Positions 8,154 to 17,343 of a stretch of 20,320 nt of DNA are shown here, in pieces; position 1 is the first letter of the stretch; each line of letters starts with the position of its first letter. The notes under the pieces are model-generated. The model had not been told where the DNA came from. It did not search any database and saw only the letters and a program-made list of their open reading frames with translations. Source of the stretch: an uncultured Actinomycetes bacterium (GTDB lineage Bacteria; Actinomycetota; Actinomycetes; Nanopelagicales; Nanopelagicaceae). The stretch lies in contig CALMJB010000084.1 of assembly GCA_937864205.1 (NCBI GenBank), positions 1 to 20,320 on the forward strand. Direction: 5' to 3'. The translations under genes and the position numbers were made by a program.

Positions 8154-9057
8154 AAGTTCTGGCAAGGGCCTGGCTAAATCTTTACTGCCTGAGCTAGAAC
8201 ACCTTAATGATCGTTCAAATGAGATTGAGTTAATTGCGGAAGATTCCGAATCTCAAACAATACAAAGTCTTAAGTCTTTATCATCTGACAAAGACTTAAG
8301 TGGCGATATCTATATTGCCTTAGGCGGAGATGGCTTAATCAATCTTTGTGTTCAAGAAATCAAACGTCGTGGCACGGAAGTAAAGGGTTTGCTGGTGTAT
8401 CCGTGCGGAACTGGTAACGATTTTGCAAAATGCAATAACCAAAAGCCATTCGATTTACAGATTTTGCCCGATCTATCGAAAGGTAACTATTCCCAAAAGC
8501 CTATTGACCTCGGTCGGGTTAAAGGCCAAAGCAATACGACTAGATATTTTGGACAAGTACTTAGCACTGGTTTTGATTCATTGGTCAATGAAAGAGCCAA
8601 TCGATTTAAATTCATTCGGGGTAAAATCAAATACACAATCGCAACCTTGATGGTGTTAATGCGTTTTAAGCCGATGAAGTACCAAATCGAAATCGATGGC
8701 CGACGAATATCAACTTCAGCAATGCTGGTCTCTGTCGCCAACGGCCATACTTATGGTGGCGGAATGCAAATAGTTCCACATGCAAAAAATGACGATGGTT
8801 TTTTGGATTTGATAATCCTCGCACCAGTTTCAAAATTTGAATTATTGAGGGTATTTCCAAAGGTATTTAAAGGCAGGCATGTTAATCATCCAAAAGTGTC
8901 CTTTCACCGAGGTAAAAATATTGAAATCGATATCGTCGGTGAGGAAGTTCATTTTGCTTACGCAGATGGCGAACGATTCTTCCCATTGCCTATTTCAATC
9001 GCTATTGAAGAAAAGTCTTTACCAATTTTGCAATTATCAAATTTTAATGAGCGGTAA
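8119..9057 (+). CDS. Diacylglycerol/lipid kinase family protein (DAGK catalytic domain)
   Basis: Probable ATP-dependent kinase for diacylglycerol or a related lipid, recycling lipid released by envelope synthesis at the inner leaflet. The frame gives 312 residues from a TTG at 8119; another TTG at 8131 removes four residues, and there is no ATG or GTG before the conserved region. The catalytic domain begins with the VVVNKSSGKG strand-loop (8-17). The phosphate-binding motif is GGDGL at 69-73 (the family norm is GGDGT), and PCGTGNDFAK lies at 95-104. The C-terminal beta-sandwich has NGHTYGGGM and DDGFLDL, typical of the DgkB/YegS family. The start overlaps tatC by up to 35 bases and the end is 3 bases from helY, so it sits in the middle of one operon. 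The exact lipid substrate is not visible. Confidence 0.87.
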   Translation: MDYSLIAVVVNKSSGKGLAKSLLPELEHLNDRSNEIELIAEDSESQTIQSLKSLSSDKDLSGDIYIALGGDGLINLCVQEIKRRGTEVKGLLVYPCGTGNDFAKCNNQKPFDLQILPDLSKGNYSQKPIDLGRVKGQSNTTRYFGQVLSTGFDSLVNERANRFKFIRGKIKYTIATLMVLMRFKPMKYQIEIDGRRISTSAMLVSVANGHTYGGGMQIVPHAKNDDGFLDLIILAPVSKFELLRVFPKVFKGRHVNHPKVSFHRGKNIEIDIVGEEVHFAYADGERFFPLPISIAIEEKSLPILQLSNFNER

Positions 9058-9060
9058 GAG

Positions 9061-11280
9061 ATGAGCAATTTATCTCCGGCAGCGGCATTTGCTCGTGCAA
9101 AACGTAAACAATCGGAAAACCGACAACATCCAGAATCAATTAAGTATTTTCAATCACTCAAATTCTTACCCGATGATTTTCAAGTTCAAGCTTGCCAAGC
9201 ACTGGAAGAGGGTTATGGAGTACTAGTAGCGGCTCCTACTGGAGCAGGTAAAACTATTGTGGGTGAGTTTGCTGCACGGTTGGCAACGAATGAGGGAACA
9301 AAATGCTTTTACACCACACCCATTAAAGCTCTTTCCAATCAGAAATTTAATGAGTTAACCGAAAAATTTGGCGCAGCTTCTGTCGGACTATTAACTGGAG
9401 ATAGCAATATAAATCCAGAGGCACAGGTAGTAGTGATGACAACCGAAGTGCTGCGCAACATGATCTATTCAAATTCAGCAAACCTAAAAAATCTTAGATA
9501 TGTGGTGATGGATGAGGTGCATTACTTAGCGGATAAGTTTCGCGGCGCGGTTTGGGAAGAGATACTGATTCATCTGCCGGAAATGGTACGAATCGTTTCA
9601 CTCTCTGCGACAGTTTCAAATGCTGAGGAGTTTGGCGAATGGTTGCAAATGGTGCGCGGTGAAACCAAAGTAATTGTCAGCGAGATTCGACCGGTCCCGT
9701 TGTATCAGCACGTTTTCTTTGGCAATCGACTACTAGATTTATTTGGCGAAGAAGGCAAATTGAATCCAGAGCTTATGCGGATGGAGCGAAACACCTTCAA
9801 GAGTGTGAAAGGCAATTGGTCGAACAAGGACCGTCAGCCCAAGCCCTTAACCAGACCAGAAGTTATTTCCAGATTACAAAAAGAAAACCTTCTACCGGCA
9901 ATCACCTTCATTTTTTCTCGCAATGGTTGCGATCAAGCGGTGCGGCAATGTGTTTTAGCGGGTCTGCGATTAAATGAGCAAAAGGAAATCGATGAAATTA
10001 AGAAAATTGCATCCAGCAATATCAAAGATATTCCGGTTGAAGATTTAGCGGTGATTGGCTACTACGAATGGATGGAAGGTTTGCAGCGCGGAGTAGCAGC
10101 TCATCATGCCGGTTTATTGCCAGCATTCAAAGTAACTGTTGAACAACTTTTCCAAAAAGGTTTGATTAAAGCGGTGTTCGCAACTGAAACGTTGGCCCTT
10201 GGAATAAATATGCCAGCGCGTACCGTGGTGTTGGAGAAATTAAGTAAATGGAATGGTGAATCGCATGTACCAATTTCAGCGGGGGAGTACACACAGTTAA
10301 CTGGTCGAGCTGGGCGGCGAGGAATAGATATTGAAGGCAACGCGGTAATCATGTGGAACAAAGATTTAGATTCAAGTTCAATCGGTATGTTGGCAGCTAC
10401 CAGAACTTATCCATTGCGCAGTTCTTTTAAGCCAAGTTATAACATGTCGATAAATCTAATTGCCCGAGTTGATTATGAGGCTGCTCGGGGATTATTGGAA
10501 CAGTCCTTGGCACAGTTTCAAGCCGATAAAGCGGTAGTGGGACTAGCAAAACAGGTAACAAAAACCGAGCGACTAAAAGCTGAGCTGATTAATACATTTG
10601 AACAAACTGCTGAAGTTGATGGCAAAAATGATGCTCGCGCTTTAGCTAAGCAACAAGATCGCCTACGCAGATTAGATCAGGAGATTGCTGGCTTAAATAA
10701 TCGAATAGAAAGTCGTACCAATGTAATTGCTAAAAGATTTGATCGAATTTTGACGATTTTGAGAAAGTACGAATACATAGAAGCAGATCAGGTCACGCAG
10801 TGGGGAAAATTGCTAGGCAAAATTTATGCCGAAAGTGATCTCTTGCTCGCGGAATTAATCAGACGGCGGATTTTCAATGAGTTGGCACCTCGCGAATTAG
10901 TAGCGGTTATTTCTGCCATCGTATTCGAATCTCGTTTAGATGAAGAGTTTCAAATTCCAAAAGGTCCCACCACAAACGCACTGCAAAAGCTTTCAAAAAT
11001 CTGGGGTGAAATTAATGAGGAAGAAATCGCTCACAGGGTGGAACCTTCCCGCGCGCCGGATTTTGGATTTTGCTCGATTAGTTACAAGTGGGCGAGCGGA
11101 CAATCACTTACATCTGTCCTAAAAAGTACCGAATTAACCGTTGGCGATTTTGTTAGAAGCATGAAGCAAATCGTCGATCTGCTGCGACAACTTTCATTAA
11201 TTGCACCAGATTTAAAGGAAATTTGTGAGCGAGCATTGAATTTAATCGATCGGGGAGTCATCGCTTTTGCCACAGTCTAA
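9061..11280 (+). CDS. helY: Ski2-like DEVH-box RNA helicase HelY
   Basis: ATP-dependent superfamily 2 helicase related to Mtr4/Ski2, presumably acting in RNA processing or decay. The protein has 739 residues. The Walker A motif is APTGAGKT at 58-65, motif II is DEVH at 151-154, motif III is SAT at 182-184 and motif VI is QLTGRAGRRG at 412-421. A helical segment rich in charged residues (about 495-560) is followed by a DSHCT-type C-terminal domain up to 739. Mycobacterial HelY is about 906 residues, so the region between the helicase core and the DSHCT domain is reduced here. It lies between the lipid kinase (3 bases upstream) and the exonuclease (14-base overlap), as in the conserved tat-helY neighbourhood of Actinobacteria. 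Confidence 0.93.
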   Translation: MSNLSPAAAFARAKRKQSENRQHPESIKYFQSLKFLPDDFQVQACQALEEGYGVLVAAPTGAGKTIVGEFAARLATNEGTKCFYTTPIKALSNQKFNELTEKFGAASVGLLTGDSNINPEAQVVVMTTEVLRNMIYSNSANLKNLRYVVMDEVHYLADKFRGAVWEEILIHLPEMVRIVSLSATVSNAEEFGEWLQMVRGETKVIVSEIRPVPLYQHVFFGNRLLDLFGEEGKLNPELMRMERNTFKSVKGNWSNKDRQPKPLTRPEVISRLQKENLLPAITFIFSRNGCDQAVRQCVLAGLRLNEQKEIDEIKKIASSNIKDIPVEDLAVIGYYEWMEGLQRGVAAHHAGLLPAFKVTVEQLFQKGLIKAVFATETLALGINMPARTVVLEKLSKWNGESHVPISAGEYTQLTGRAGRRGIDIEGNAVIMWNKDLDSSSIGMLAATRTYPLRSSFKPSYNMSINLIARVDYEAARGLLEQSLAQFQADKAVVGLAKQVTKTERLKAELINTFEQTAEVDGKNDARALAKQQDRLRRLDQEIAGLNNRIESRTNVIAKRFDRILTILRKYEYIEADQVTQWGKLLGKIYAESDLLLAELIRRRIFNELAPRELVAVISAIVFESRLDEEFQIPKGPTTNALQKLSKIWGEINEEEIAHRVEPSRAPDFGFCSISYKWASGQSLTSVLKSTELTVGDFVRSMKQIVDLLRQLSLIAPDLKEICERALNLIDRGVIAFATV
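11252..11257 (+). promoter_or_regulatory. Shine-Dalgarno sequence that selects a TTG start for the exonuclease gene
   Basis: GGGGAG inside the end of helY is nine bases upstream of the TTG at 11267. The competing ATG at 11291 has no comparable signal and would cut into the first conserved beta strand, so TTG is the better start. Confidence 0.6.
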
Positions 11281-12184
11281 AGATTTATTAATGCTATTTG
11301 ATAGCGCTTCACTTTGGTATCGCGCTTATTACGGCATGCCAGATACTTTGCTTGGCGCTAATGGAAAACCAGTCAATGCCATCAAAGGTTTCCTAGATAT
11401 GAGTGCCAGATTGATTGCGAAGTATCAACCTTCGCAGGTGATTTTTTGTCTGGACGGTGATTGGCGACCATCGTGGCGGGTAGAACTTTTCGCTGGATAT
11501 AAAACTAATCGGTTAGCGGAAGATGGCACGGAAGAAGCAGAACCAGATCTGCTAACTGATCAAATTCCGGTAATTCTAGATGTGTTAGAGGCGATTGGTT
11601 TTCCAGTAGTCGGGTTAGATGATTTTGAAGCAGATGATGTGATTGCTAGTTATTGCCGTCAATCGAAAAGTCCAGTTCGAATTGTGACCGGGGATCGAGA
11701 TTTATTCCAATTAGTTGATGATGCGCTAGATAAAAAGATTGTTTATTTGGCCAAAGGAATTTCTAATCATGATTTGGTGGATGAAAAATATATTAGTGAG
11801 CGTTTTGAAATTCCCGCATCACGGTACGGTTTATTTGCCAGCATTCGCGGCGATGCCTCTGACGGTTTACCGGGCATCAAAGGCATAGGTGAAAAGGGAG
11901 CAGCAGTTTTAGCAAGAGAGTTTGAAAATATGGCGCAGGTAATTAAATCTGCACAAAGTGATGAACAAATACCGCTGAAACTGCGATCGAAGGTACTGCA
12001 AGATATCGAGTACGCAAATATTGCCGAGCGGCTTACCGCATGTCGTACCGATTTGGTTTTGCCAAAAAATTTAGGACCGATGCCGAGCCAGATAAGTGAT
12101 TTAAAAAAACTAGAAATCATTAAACAGGAATACTCTTTAAATACAAATATTGAGCGAATACTTTCGGTGGTGAAACCATCATGA
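11267..12184 (+). CDS. Stand-alone 5'-3' exonuclease (flap endonuclease fold, Rv2090-like)
   Basis: A FEN/PIN-like nuclease related to the N-terminal domain of DNA polymerase I, expected to remove 5' ends or flaps in primer processing or repair with two metal ions. The protein has 305 residues. Metal-binding acidic positions appear in order: D12 in MLFDSAS, the CLDGDWRPSWR segment, FEADDVIAS, and VTGDRDLFQLVDD. The helix-hairpin-helix-type DNA-binding segment reads GDASDGLPGIKGIGEKGA. The TTG start is supported by a strong GGGGAG nine bases upstream, and the coding start overlaps helY by 14 bases. A stand-alone exonuclease next to helY matches the Mycobacterium order (Rv2092c, Rv2090). It may act in addition to a polA-linked 5' nuclease elsewhere in the genome. 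Confidence 0.9.
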   Translation: MPQSKDLLMLFDSASLWYRAYYGMPDTLLGANGKPVNAIKGFLDMSARLIAKYQPSQVIFCLDGDWRPSWRVELFAGYKTNRLAEDGTEEAEPDLLTDQIPVILDVLEAIGFPVVGLDDFEADDVIASYCRQSKSPVRIVTGDRDLFQLVDDALDKKIVYLAKGISNHDLVDEKYISERFEIPASRYGLFASIRGDASDGLPGIKGIGEKGAAVLAREFENMAQVIKSAQSDEQIPLKLRSKVLQDIEYANIAERLTACRTDLVLPKNLGPMPSQISDLKKLEIIKQEYSLNTNIERILSVVKPS

Positions 12185-13617
12185 TTTCTCTTGTAATTAA
12201 TGTTTTGGCCGGATGGTTATCCAGTTTAAGTTTTGCACCATCACTATGGTGGATTACCGCTTTTGTCGGATTATCTATTTGGCATCGCACTATTGTTTCT
12301 GCAAACTTAAGAGCAGCAATGTTGCGAAGTTTAGTTTTCTATCTTGCGCTCTCATTTTCGACGATATGGTGGACTGGCATTTACGTCGGCGTATTAGCTC
12401 CAATTGCCATCTCTATTTATCAATCTGCTCTATTTGCTCTTATTCCATTCGTAGTTAGATTATTTAGAAGTAACTCAGCTTTTACCTATGCCGGTCTTTT
12501 AGTGATGTTTGAGTGGGTAATTCGCAGTTGGCCATTTGGGGGATTTGGATGGATCAGGTTTGGCTTCACACAAGTCAATTCGCCATTAACAGCATTTCTG
12601 CCATTTATTGGAGTTGCCGGTTTATCTTTCTTAGTTGCGATAATAAGTTTTAAAGCAAAATCTCGTTTGATCTTGTTGGTTTTGATCACCTTCTTGTTAG
12701 TTAATCTGCTACCAAATGGCACAAAAGTACAAGCGAATCAAACTTTAAAAATTGCGTTGATTCAGGGCGGCGTTAGTCAACTTGGGTTTGATTTCAACAA
12801 GAATCCAACTGAAGTTTTTCGCAGACACTTAGCGCAAACCGAAAGCAGCATTGTAAAAAATGAGGTGGATCTAATCATCTGGCCAGAGAATTCAGTTGAT
12901 GTTGATTTATCTAGCCATCCTGAAATAGCAAGAGATATTTCTGATTTAAGCACCAAATTGAACACACCAATTTTAGTCGGAGAAGTCGCTAATAATGGCA
13001 CTGATGCGACATCTAAAAAATTGAGTAATCAATCAATACTTTTCAGTCCAAACCCTCAGAAAATCTATATCAAGAGATATCTAACTCCATTTGGGGAATT
13101 CATTCCGCTGCGTGATTTTTTTGGAAAATTTTCTGGTTATACAGAGAACGTAATTGATTTTCAAGGCGGGGATAAGGCTGTGCTTTTTCAAGTAAAAGAT
13201 TTAAATTTCAACTCTAAAATCTGTTATGAACTGCTCAGTGATAGCCAAAATCGGGAAGTTGCCGATTTTTCGATAGTGCAAACAAATAATGCAACTTTTG
13301 GATACACAAAGCAGTTAGAGCAACAGTTAGCAATTGCCAAAATTCGCGCTATCGAAAGCGGTCGCTATTTTGCTTATGTTTCAACTACCGGAATAACTTC
13401 TGTGATTGATCCAAATGGCAAAGTGACTGAATTTGTACCAAAGTTCAAGGCGCAAACCCTCAATTATGAAGTTCCAAAGGTCTCAGGCAAGACAATTGCA
13501 CAACGGCTGGGATTTCTGGTTGAACCGGTAATATTGATTTTGATGTTACTACAAGCTCTATCTACAAGGACCAGAATTAGTTGGCTTCGTAGATTTAGAA
13601 TTTTGGACAAGAAATAA
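12181..13617 (+). CDS. lnt: Apolipoprotein N-acyltransferase Lnt
   Basis: Adds the third acyl chain to the N-terminal cysteine of lipoproteins at the outer face of the cytoplasmic membrane. The protein has 478 residues: about six N-terminal membrane segments (1-185), a nitrilase-fold domain (about 187-440), and a last hydrophobic segment (near 445-462) before a basic tail. The catalytic triad can be placed at E236 in WPENS, K298 in KRYLTPFGEF and C348 in KICYE. The ATG overlaps the exonuclease stop (ATGA). It is followed four bases later by the Ppm1-type mannosyltransferase; in M. tuberculosis the two activities are fused in one protein (Rv2051c), so this is the unfused form. The FKBP lipoprotein at 4686-5267 is a plausible substrate. 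Confidence 0.93.
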   Translation: MISLVINVLAGWLSSLSFAPSLWWITAFVGLSIWHRTIVSANLRAAMLRSLVFYLALSFSTIWWTGIYVGVLAPIAISIYQSALFALIPFVVRLFRSNSAFTYAGLLVMFEWVIRSWPFGGFGWIRFGFTQVNSPLTAFLPFIGVAGLSFLVAIISFKAKSRLILLVLITFLLVNLLPNGTKVQANQTLKIALIQGGVSQLGFDFNKNPTEVFRRHLAQTESSIVKNEVDLIIWPENSVDVDLSSHPEIARDISDLSTKLNTPILVGEVANNGTDATSKKLSNQSILFSPNPQKIYIKRYLTPFGEFIPLRDFFGKFSGYTENVIDFQGGDKAVLFQVKDLNFNSKICYELLSDSQNREVADFSIVQTNNATFGYTKQLEQQLAIAKIRAIESGRYFAYVSTTGITSVIDPNGKVTEFVPKFKAQTLNYEVPKVSGKTIAQRLGFLVEPVILILMLLQALSTRTRISWLRRFRILDKK

Positions 13618-13621
13618 ACTT

Positions 13622-14341
13622 ATGAAAAAAGTCTTGATTGTCGTACCAACTTATAATGAGTCAGAGAGTATTCGCACATTAATAAACCGAATTGATAAAG
13701 TGCGATCAAATATTTCTGATAGATATCAAATTGACTTACTAGTTGTCGACGATAATTCACCAGACAAAACTGCCGACATAGTCGAATCGCTGAATTTAGC
13801 GTGGGTTAAGATTCTAAAAAAGGCTAAAAAATCTGGATTAGGACCAGCATATTTATCCGGATTTAAATGGGGTTTAGCTGCCGGTTATGAGAAATTGATG
13901 GAAATGGATGCGGATTTGAGCCATCAACCTGAACAAATTCCCGATCTGCTACATGCCTCGCAATCTGCTGACTTAGTTATTGGCACCAGATGGATGCCTG
14001 GGGGAAAAGTTGAGAACTGGCCAGTTCATCGTCAGTTAATCTCACGAGCTGGCACAACTTATGCATCAATTATGTTGCGCATGAGATACAAAGATCTAAC
14101 CTCTGGTTTTAGAGTTTTAGATGCTAAATTCCTAAATTCATTAAACTTCAATGAGATTTCTACCAAAGGTTATGGATTTCAGATCGAGATGGCGCTATTG
14201 GCGTATAAGAAGAATTTCAAGATTGCGCAGGTGCCAATTACATTTGTTGAAAGAGCGCAGGGAAGATCGAAAATGACCCTAGATATTGTCTTTGAAGCCT
14301 GGAAGATGGTGACGATTTGGGGTTTAACTAACCGCCGATAA
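13622..14341 (+). CDS. ppm1: Polyprenol-phosphate mannosyltransferase (Ppm1/DPM1-type GT2)
   Basis: Likely transfers mannose from GDP-mannose to polyprenyl phosphate, giving the lipid-linked donor for extracytoplasmic mannosylation of lipoproteins and lipoglycans. The 239-residue protein is a GT-A family 2 domain without membrane segments. It shows the VVPTYNE start (7-13), the VVDDNSPD nucleotide-binding motif (41-48), the metal-binding MDADLSHQP segment (D96, D98), GTRWMPGG, and the acceptor-region motif SGFRVLD. The close match to the DPM1 consensus favours mannose, but a glucosyl or other sugar transferase cannot be excluded by eye. It starts four bases after lnt, so the pair is almost certainly one transcript. 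It ends the plus-strand block, facing gcvP across 34 bases. Confidence 0.9.
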   Translation: MKKVLIVVPTYNESESIRTLINRIDKVRSNISDRYQIDLLVVDDNSPDKTADIVESLNLAWVKILKKAKKSGLGPAYLSGFKWGLAAGYEKLMEMDADLSHQPEQIPDLLHASQSADLVIGTRWMPGGKVENWPVHRQLISRAGTTYASIMLRMRYKDLTSGFRVLDAKFLNSLNFNEISTKGYGFQIEMALLAYKKNFKIAQVPITFVERAQGRSKMTLDIVFEAWKMVTIWGLTNRR

Positions 14342-14351
14342 TGAACATTAT
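14338..14351. repeat. Short AT-rich inverted repeat between convergent ppm1 and gcvP
   Basis: ATAATG-AA-CATTAT overlaps the ppm1 stop codon in the 34-base convergent gap. It has no G+C-rich stem and no adjoining T tract, so it is at best a weak bidirectional terminator. No better terminator is visible here. Confidence 0.2.
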
Positions 14352-14375
14352 GTCAAGTAAAAGATGGCTGACCGC

Positions 14376-17273
14376 TTAGGCATACTCAGAGATCGGTACA
14401 CACGCACAAACTAAATTCCTATCCCCGTGTGCCCCATCGATTCTGCGCACCGTTGGCCAATACTTTCCAACTCGACCCATTCCAATCTGTCGACCATTTG
14501 GAAAAGCAGCAATTTCGCGAGAATATTTTCGATCCCATTTCTCTGCTAACAAATCATTGGCGGTATGGGGTGCAAATCGCAAAGGTGATTCTTCAACTGT
14601 TAACTTGCCGGTTTCGATCTCTCGAATTTCATCTCGAATCGAGCGCATTGCGGCCAGGAATCGGTCTAATTCTCGAATGTCTTCACTCTCGGTGGGCTCG
14701 ATCATCATTGTGCCAGCAACTGGAAATGAAACCGTTGGCGCATGGAAACCATGATCCATTAATCGTTTAGCCACATCATCAACAGTTACACCAGTTTGCT
14801 TGGTAATTTCTCTTAAATCAATAATGCATTCATGGGCAATTAATCCGCTCTCGCCTTTATAAAGAATTGGAAAATCACTATCTAACTTTTTAGCTAAGTA
14901 GTTCGCCGATAAAATCGCTACCGATGTAGCTTTCTTAAGCCCAGCTGCGCCCATCATCCGGATATACATCCAAGAAATTGGCAAAATTGAGGCTGATCCG
15001 TATGGCGCCGCCGAAACCGGACCAACTACCGAACTTTGATCGCTAGCCGATTTACTTTCGGAATACTCTTTACTTGGTAAGTACTTACTCAGATGCGCCC
15101 TAGCAATTACTGGACCGACACCTGGACCGCCACCGCCATGTGGAATACAAAAAGTCTTATGCAAATTAAGATGCGAAACATCTGCCCCAAATTTTCCAGG
15201 TTTCGCTAAGCCCACCAATGCGTTCAAATTTGCGCCGTCAACGTATACCTGTCCCCCAGCATCATGAATTAAGGCACAGATTTCAGATATCGCTGATTCG
15301 AAAACTCCGTGCGTCGATGGATAAGTAACCATAAGAGCCGCAATCTGATTTTCATATTGGGCAATCTTTTCTTTGATATCTGAGACTGAAACATTTCCTA
15401 GGTCATCACATTTAATTACTACGACTTGCATGCCCGCCATAACTGCAGATGCAGCATTGGTGCCATGAGCACTTTCTGGAATCAAGCAAATCTTTCGATT
15501 TGCACCACCATTTGCATCGAGATAGTTTCTAATTGCTAGTAATCCGGCGAACTCACCTTGCGAACCAGCATTTGGTTGCAGTGAAACTACATCGTATCCG
15601 GTAATTTCAGTTAGCCACTTAGATAATTGCTCGATCAATTCGATGTAACCGCTGGTTTGATTTACCGGTGCAAATGGATGAATAAGAGAAAACTCTGGCC
15701 AAGTTATGGGAATCATTTCGGCGGTAGCGTTTAATTTCATGGTGCAAGATCCGAGTGGAATCATGGTTCGATCAAGAGCCAAATCGCGATCTGCCAAATT
15801 GCGCATGTATCTCAACATGGCAGTTTCAGAGTGGTATGTATTAAAAATTGGATGCTGCAGAAAATCAGTTTTACGTTGCAAGTGTGAATCAATATCGATT
15901 TTTCGATTTACTGCAGTTCCTTTTGGCAGATCAAAAATCTCACAGAGTTTGGCTAATTCCGCTTCATCTGAAAATTCATCAAAGGAAACCCCGAGAGCTT
16001 GTTGATTTTGTCGCAAATTAAATCCACCCGAAACCGCTCTTTGAGACAAAGTATTGGCGTCTTTGCCCTTTGGGAAACCAGTAATAGTTAACGTGTCGAA
16101 AAACTTATCGCTGGCGATTTGGTAACCGTTTTCTATCAATATCTTTGCAAAATTCGCGGTTAACGAATGTACCCGCGCCGCGATTGCCTTTAATCCTGAA
16201 GGACCATGCCAAATCGCATACAGAGCAGAAATAACGGCCAAGAGTACTTGGGCGGTACAAATATTTGAGGTGGCTTTATCGCGACGAATGTGTTGTTCTC
16301 TAGTTTGGAGTGCCAATCGATAAGCCGGTTCACCATTTGCGTCGACACTTTGTCCGACCAAGCGACCTGGTAGAGATCTTTCAAGTCCAGTTCTAATTGC
16401 CAGAAATCCGGCGTGCGGTCCCCCGAAACCCATCGGAGTACCAAAACGCTGTGCACTTCCAACTGCTATATCGCCACCTAATTCAGCAACTGATTTATGC
16501 AAAGTTAAAAAGAGTGGATCGGTATCAAATATTGCTAGTGCATTTTTCTGGTGCAACCAAGTAACCAAATTACTTGGGTCATTAACCGCTCCGTTGGAGT
16601 TTGGATAAGCAATCAAGCCAGCAAAGATTTCAGTGTTCTCAAAATCCTTTACATTGAAACTATCTGATGAAAAATCTACGAGTTTGGCTTTAAGTCCAAG
16701 CGGTTTTACGCGAGTAGCAATCACAGATTTAACTTGTGGGTGAAGATTGATATCTATCAAACAAATTGCATCATCGGAAGCTTTCGAAGTTCGATGGGCA
16801 AGCGTAATCGCTTCAGCTGCGGCGGTTGCTTCATCTAACATGGAGGCATTTGCAATTGGTAAACCGGTTAAATCAGAGATCAATGTTTGAAATGCAAATA
16901 AAACTTCAAGCCGACCTTGACTGATTTCAGGTTGATACGGAGTGTAGGCGGTGTACCAGGCGGGATTTTCTAAAACATTTCTTAAAATAACGTTTGGTAA
17001 TTTGGTTCCGTAATAGCCCATGCCGATCATTGAACGTTTAATCTGATTTTTAGCAGCAATTGTTCTTATTTCAGAAATAGCTTGCTCTTCTGAAATCGGA
17101 TCTGGCAAATCCAGGGCATTTTTCCAAAAAATATTATTTGGAACAATTTTTGAAATAAATTCATCAAGGGAATTGAAGCCAAGATCCATAAGCATGGTTT
17201 TAATTTGGTACTCGTTTGGACCAATATGTCGATCAGAGAACTGATGACGAATGTCGGAATCAGGACGACTCAC
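14376..17273 (-). CDS. gcvP: Glycine dehydrogenase (decarboxylating), P-protein
   Basis: PLP-dependent P-protein of the glycine cleavage system. It decarboxylates glycine and loads the aminomethyl group on the lipoyl arm of GcvH, ultimately giving methylene-tetrahydrofolate. The protein has 965 residues, close to the single-chain form of E. coli (957). The N-terminal half starts with the typical DRHIGPN segment and has GYYGTKLPNVILRN and PYQPEISQGRLE. The C-terminal half carries the PLP-binding lysine K706 in LNLHKTFCIPHGGGGPG. The GTG at 17273 is preceded by a strong AGGGGAG ten bases upstream. gcvH lies in the same strand block, five genes upstream in transcription order; gcvT and lpd are not in the window. 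No glycine riboswitch fits in the 70-base upstream gap. Confidence 0.97.
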   Translation of the reverse strand: MSRPDSDIRHQFSDRHIGPNEYQIKTMLMDLGFNSLDEFISKIVPNNIFWKNALDLPDPISEEQAISEIRTIAAKNQIKRSMIGMGYYGTKLPNVILRNVLENPAWYTAYTPYQPEISQGRLEVLFAFQTLISDLTGLPIANASMLDEATAAAEAITLAHRTSKASDDAICLIDINLHPQVKSVIATRVKPLGLKAKLVDFSSDSFNVKDFENTEIFAGLIAYPNSNGAVNDPSNLVTWLHQKNALAIFDTDPLFLTLHKSVAELGGDIAVGSAQRFGTPMGFGGPHAGFLAIRTGLERSLPGRLVGQSVDANGEPAYRLALQTREQHIRRDKATSNICTAQVLLAVISALYAIWHGPSGLKAIAARVHSLTANFAKILIENGYQIASDKFFDTLTITGFPKGKDANTLSQRAVSGGFNLRQNQQALGVSFDEFSDEAELAKLCEIFDLPKGTAVNRKIDIDSHLQRKTDFLQHPIFNTYHSETAMLRYMRNLADRDLALDRTMIPLGSCTMKLNATAEMIPITWPEFSLIHPFAPVNQTSGYIELIEQLSKWLTEITGYDVVSLQPNAGSQGEFAGLLAIRNYLDANGGANRKICLIPESAHGTNAASAVMAGMQVVVIKCDDLGNVSVSDIKEKIAQYENQIAALMVTYPSTHGVFESAISEICALIHDAGGQVYVDGANLNALVGLAKPGKFGADVSHLNLHKTFCIPHGGGGPGVGPVIARAHLSKYLPSKEYSESKSASDQSSVVGPVSAAPYGSASILPISWMYIRMMGAAGLKKATSVAILSANYLAKKLDSDFPILYKGESGLIAHECIIDLREITKQTGVTVDDVAKRLMDHGFHAPTVSFPVAGTMMIEPTESEDIRELDRFLAAMRSIRDEIREIETGKLTVEESPLRFAPHTANDLLAEKWDRKYSREIAAFPNGRQIGMGRVGKYWPTVRRIDGAHGDRNLVCACVPISEYA

Positions 17274-17283
17274 TTAACGTTCA

Positions 17284-17290
17284 CTCCCCT
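17284..17290 (-). promoter_or_regulatory. Strong Shine-Dalgarno sequence for gcvP
   Basis: AGGGGAG on the minus strand, ten bases upstream of the GTG start, supports GTG as the true start and contrasts with the leaderless genes in this window. Confidence 0.7.
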
Positions 17291-17343
17291 ACTAACTGTG
17301 AAACTTGCGTTTTTGTTTCTTAGCGGGGAATAAGAATAAAGCC

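Noticed and set aside
16190..16462. 90-codon frame on the same strand as gcvP in another phase, and plus-strand frames at 14429-14770 and 15706-16005
   Set aside because: gcvP is continuous and conserved throughout, with no sign of a frameshift, so these are out-of-phase shadows.
17274..17343. Glycine riboswitch upstream of gcvP
   Set aside because: The gap is only 70 bases and lacks the conserved paired core of a glycine aptamer; it mainly holds a Shine-Dalgarno sequence.
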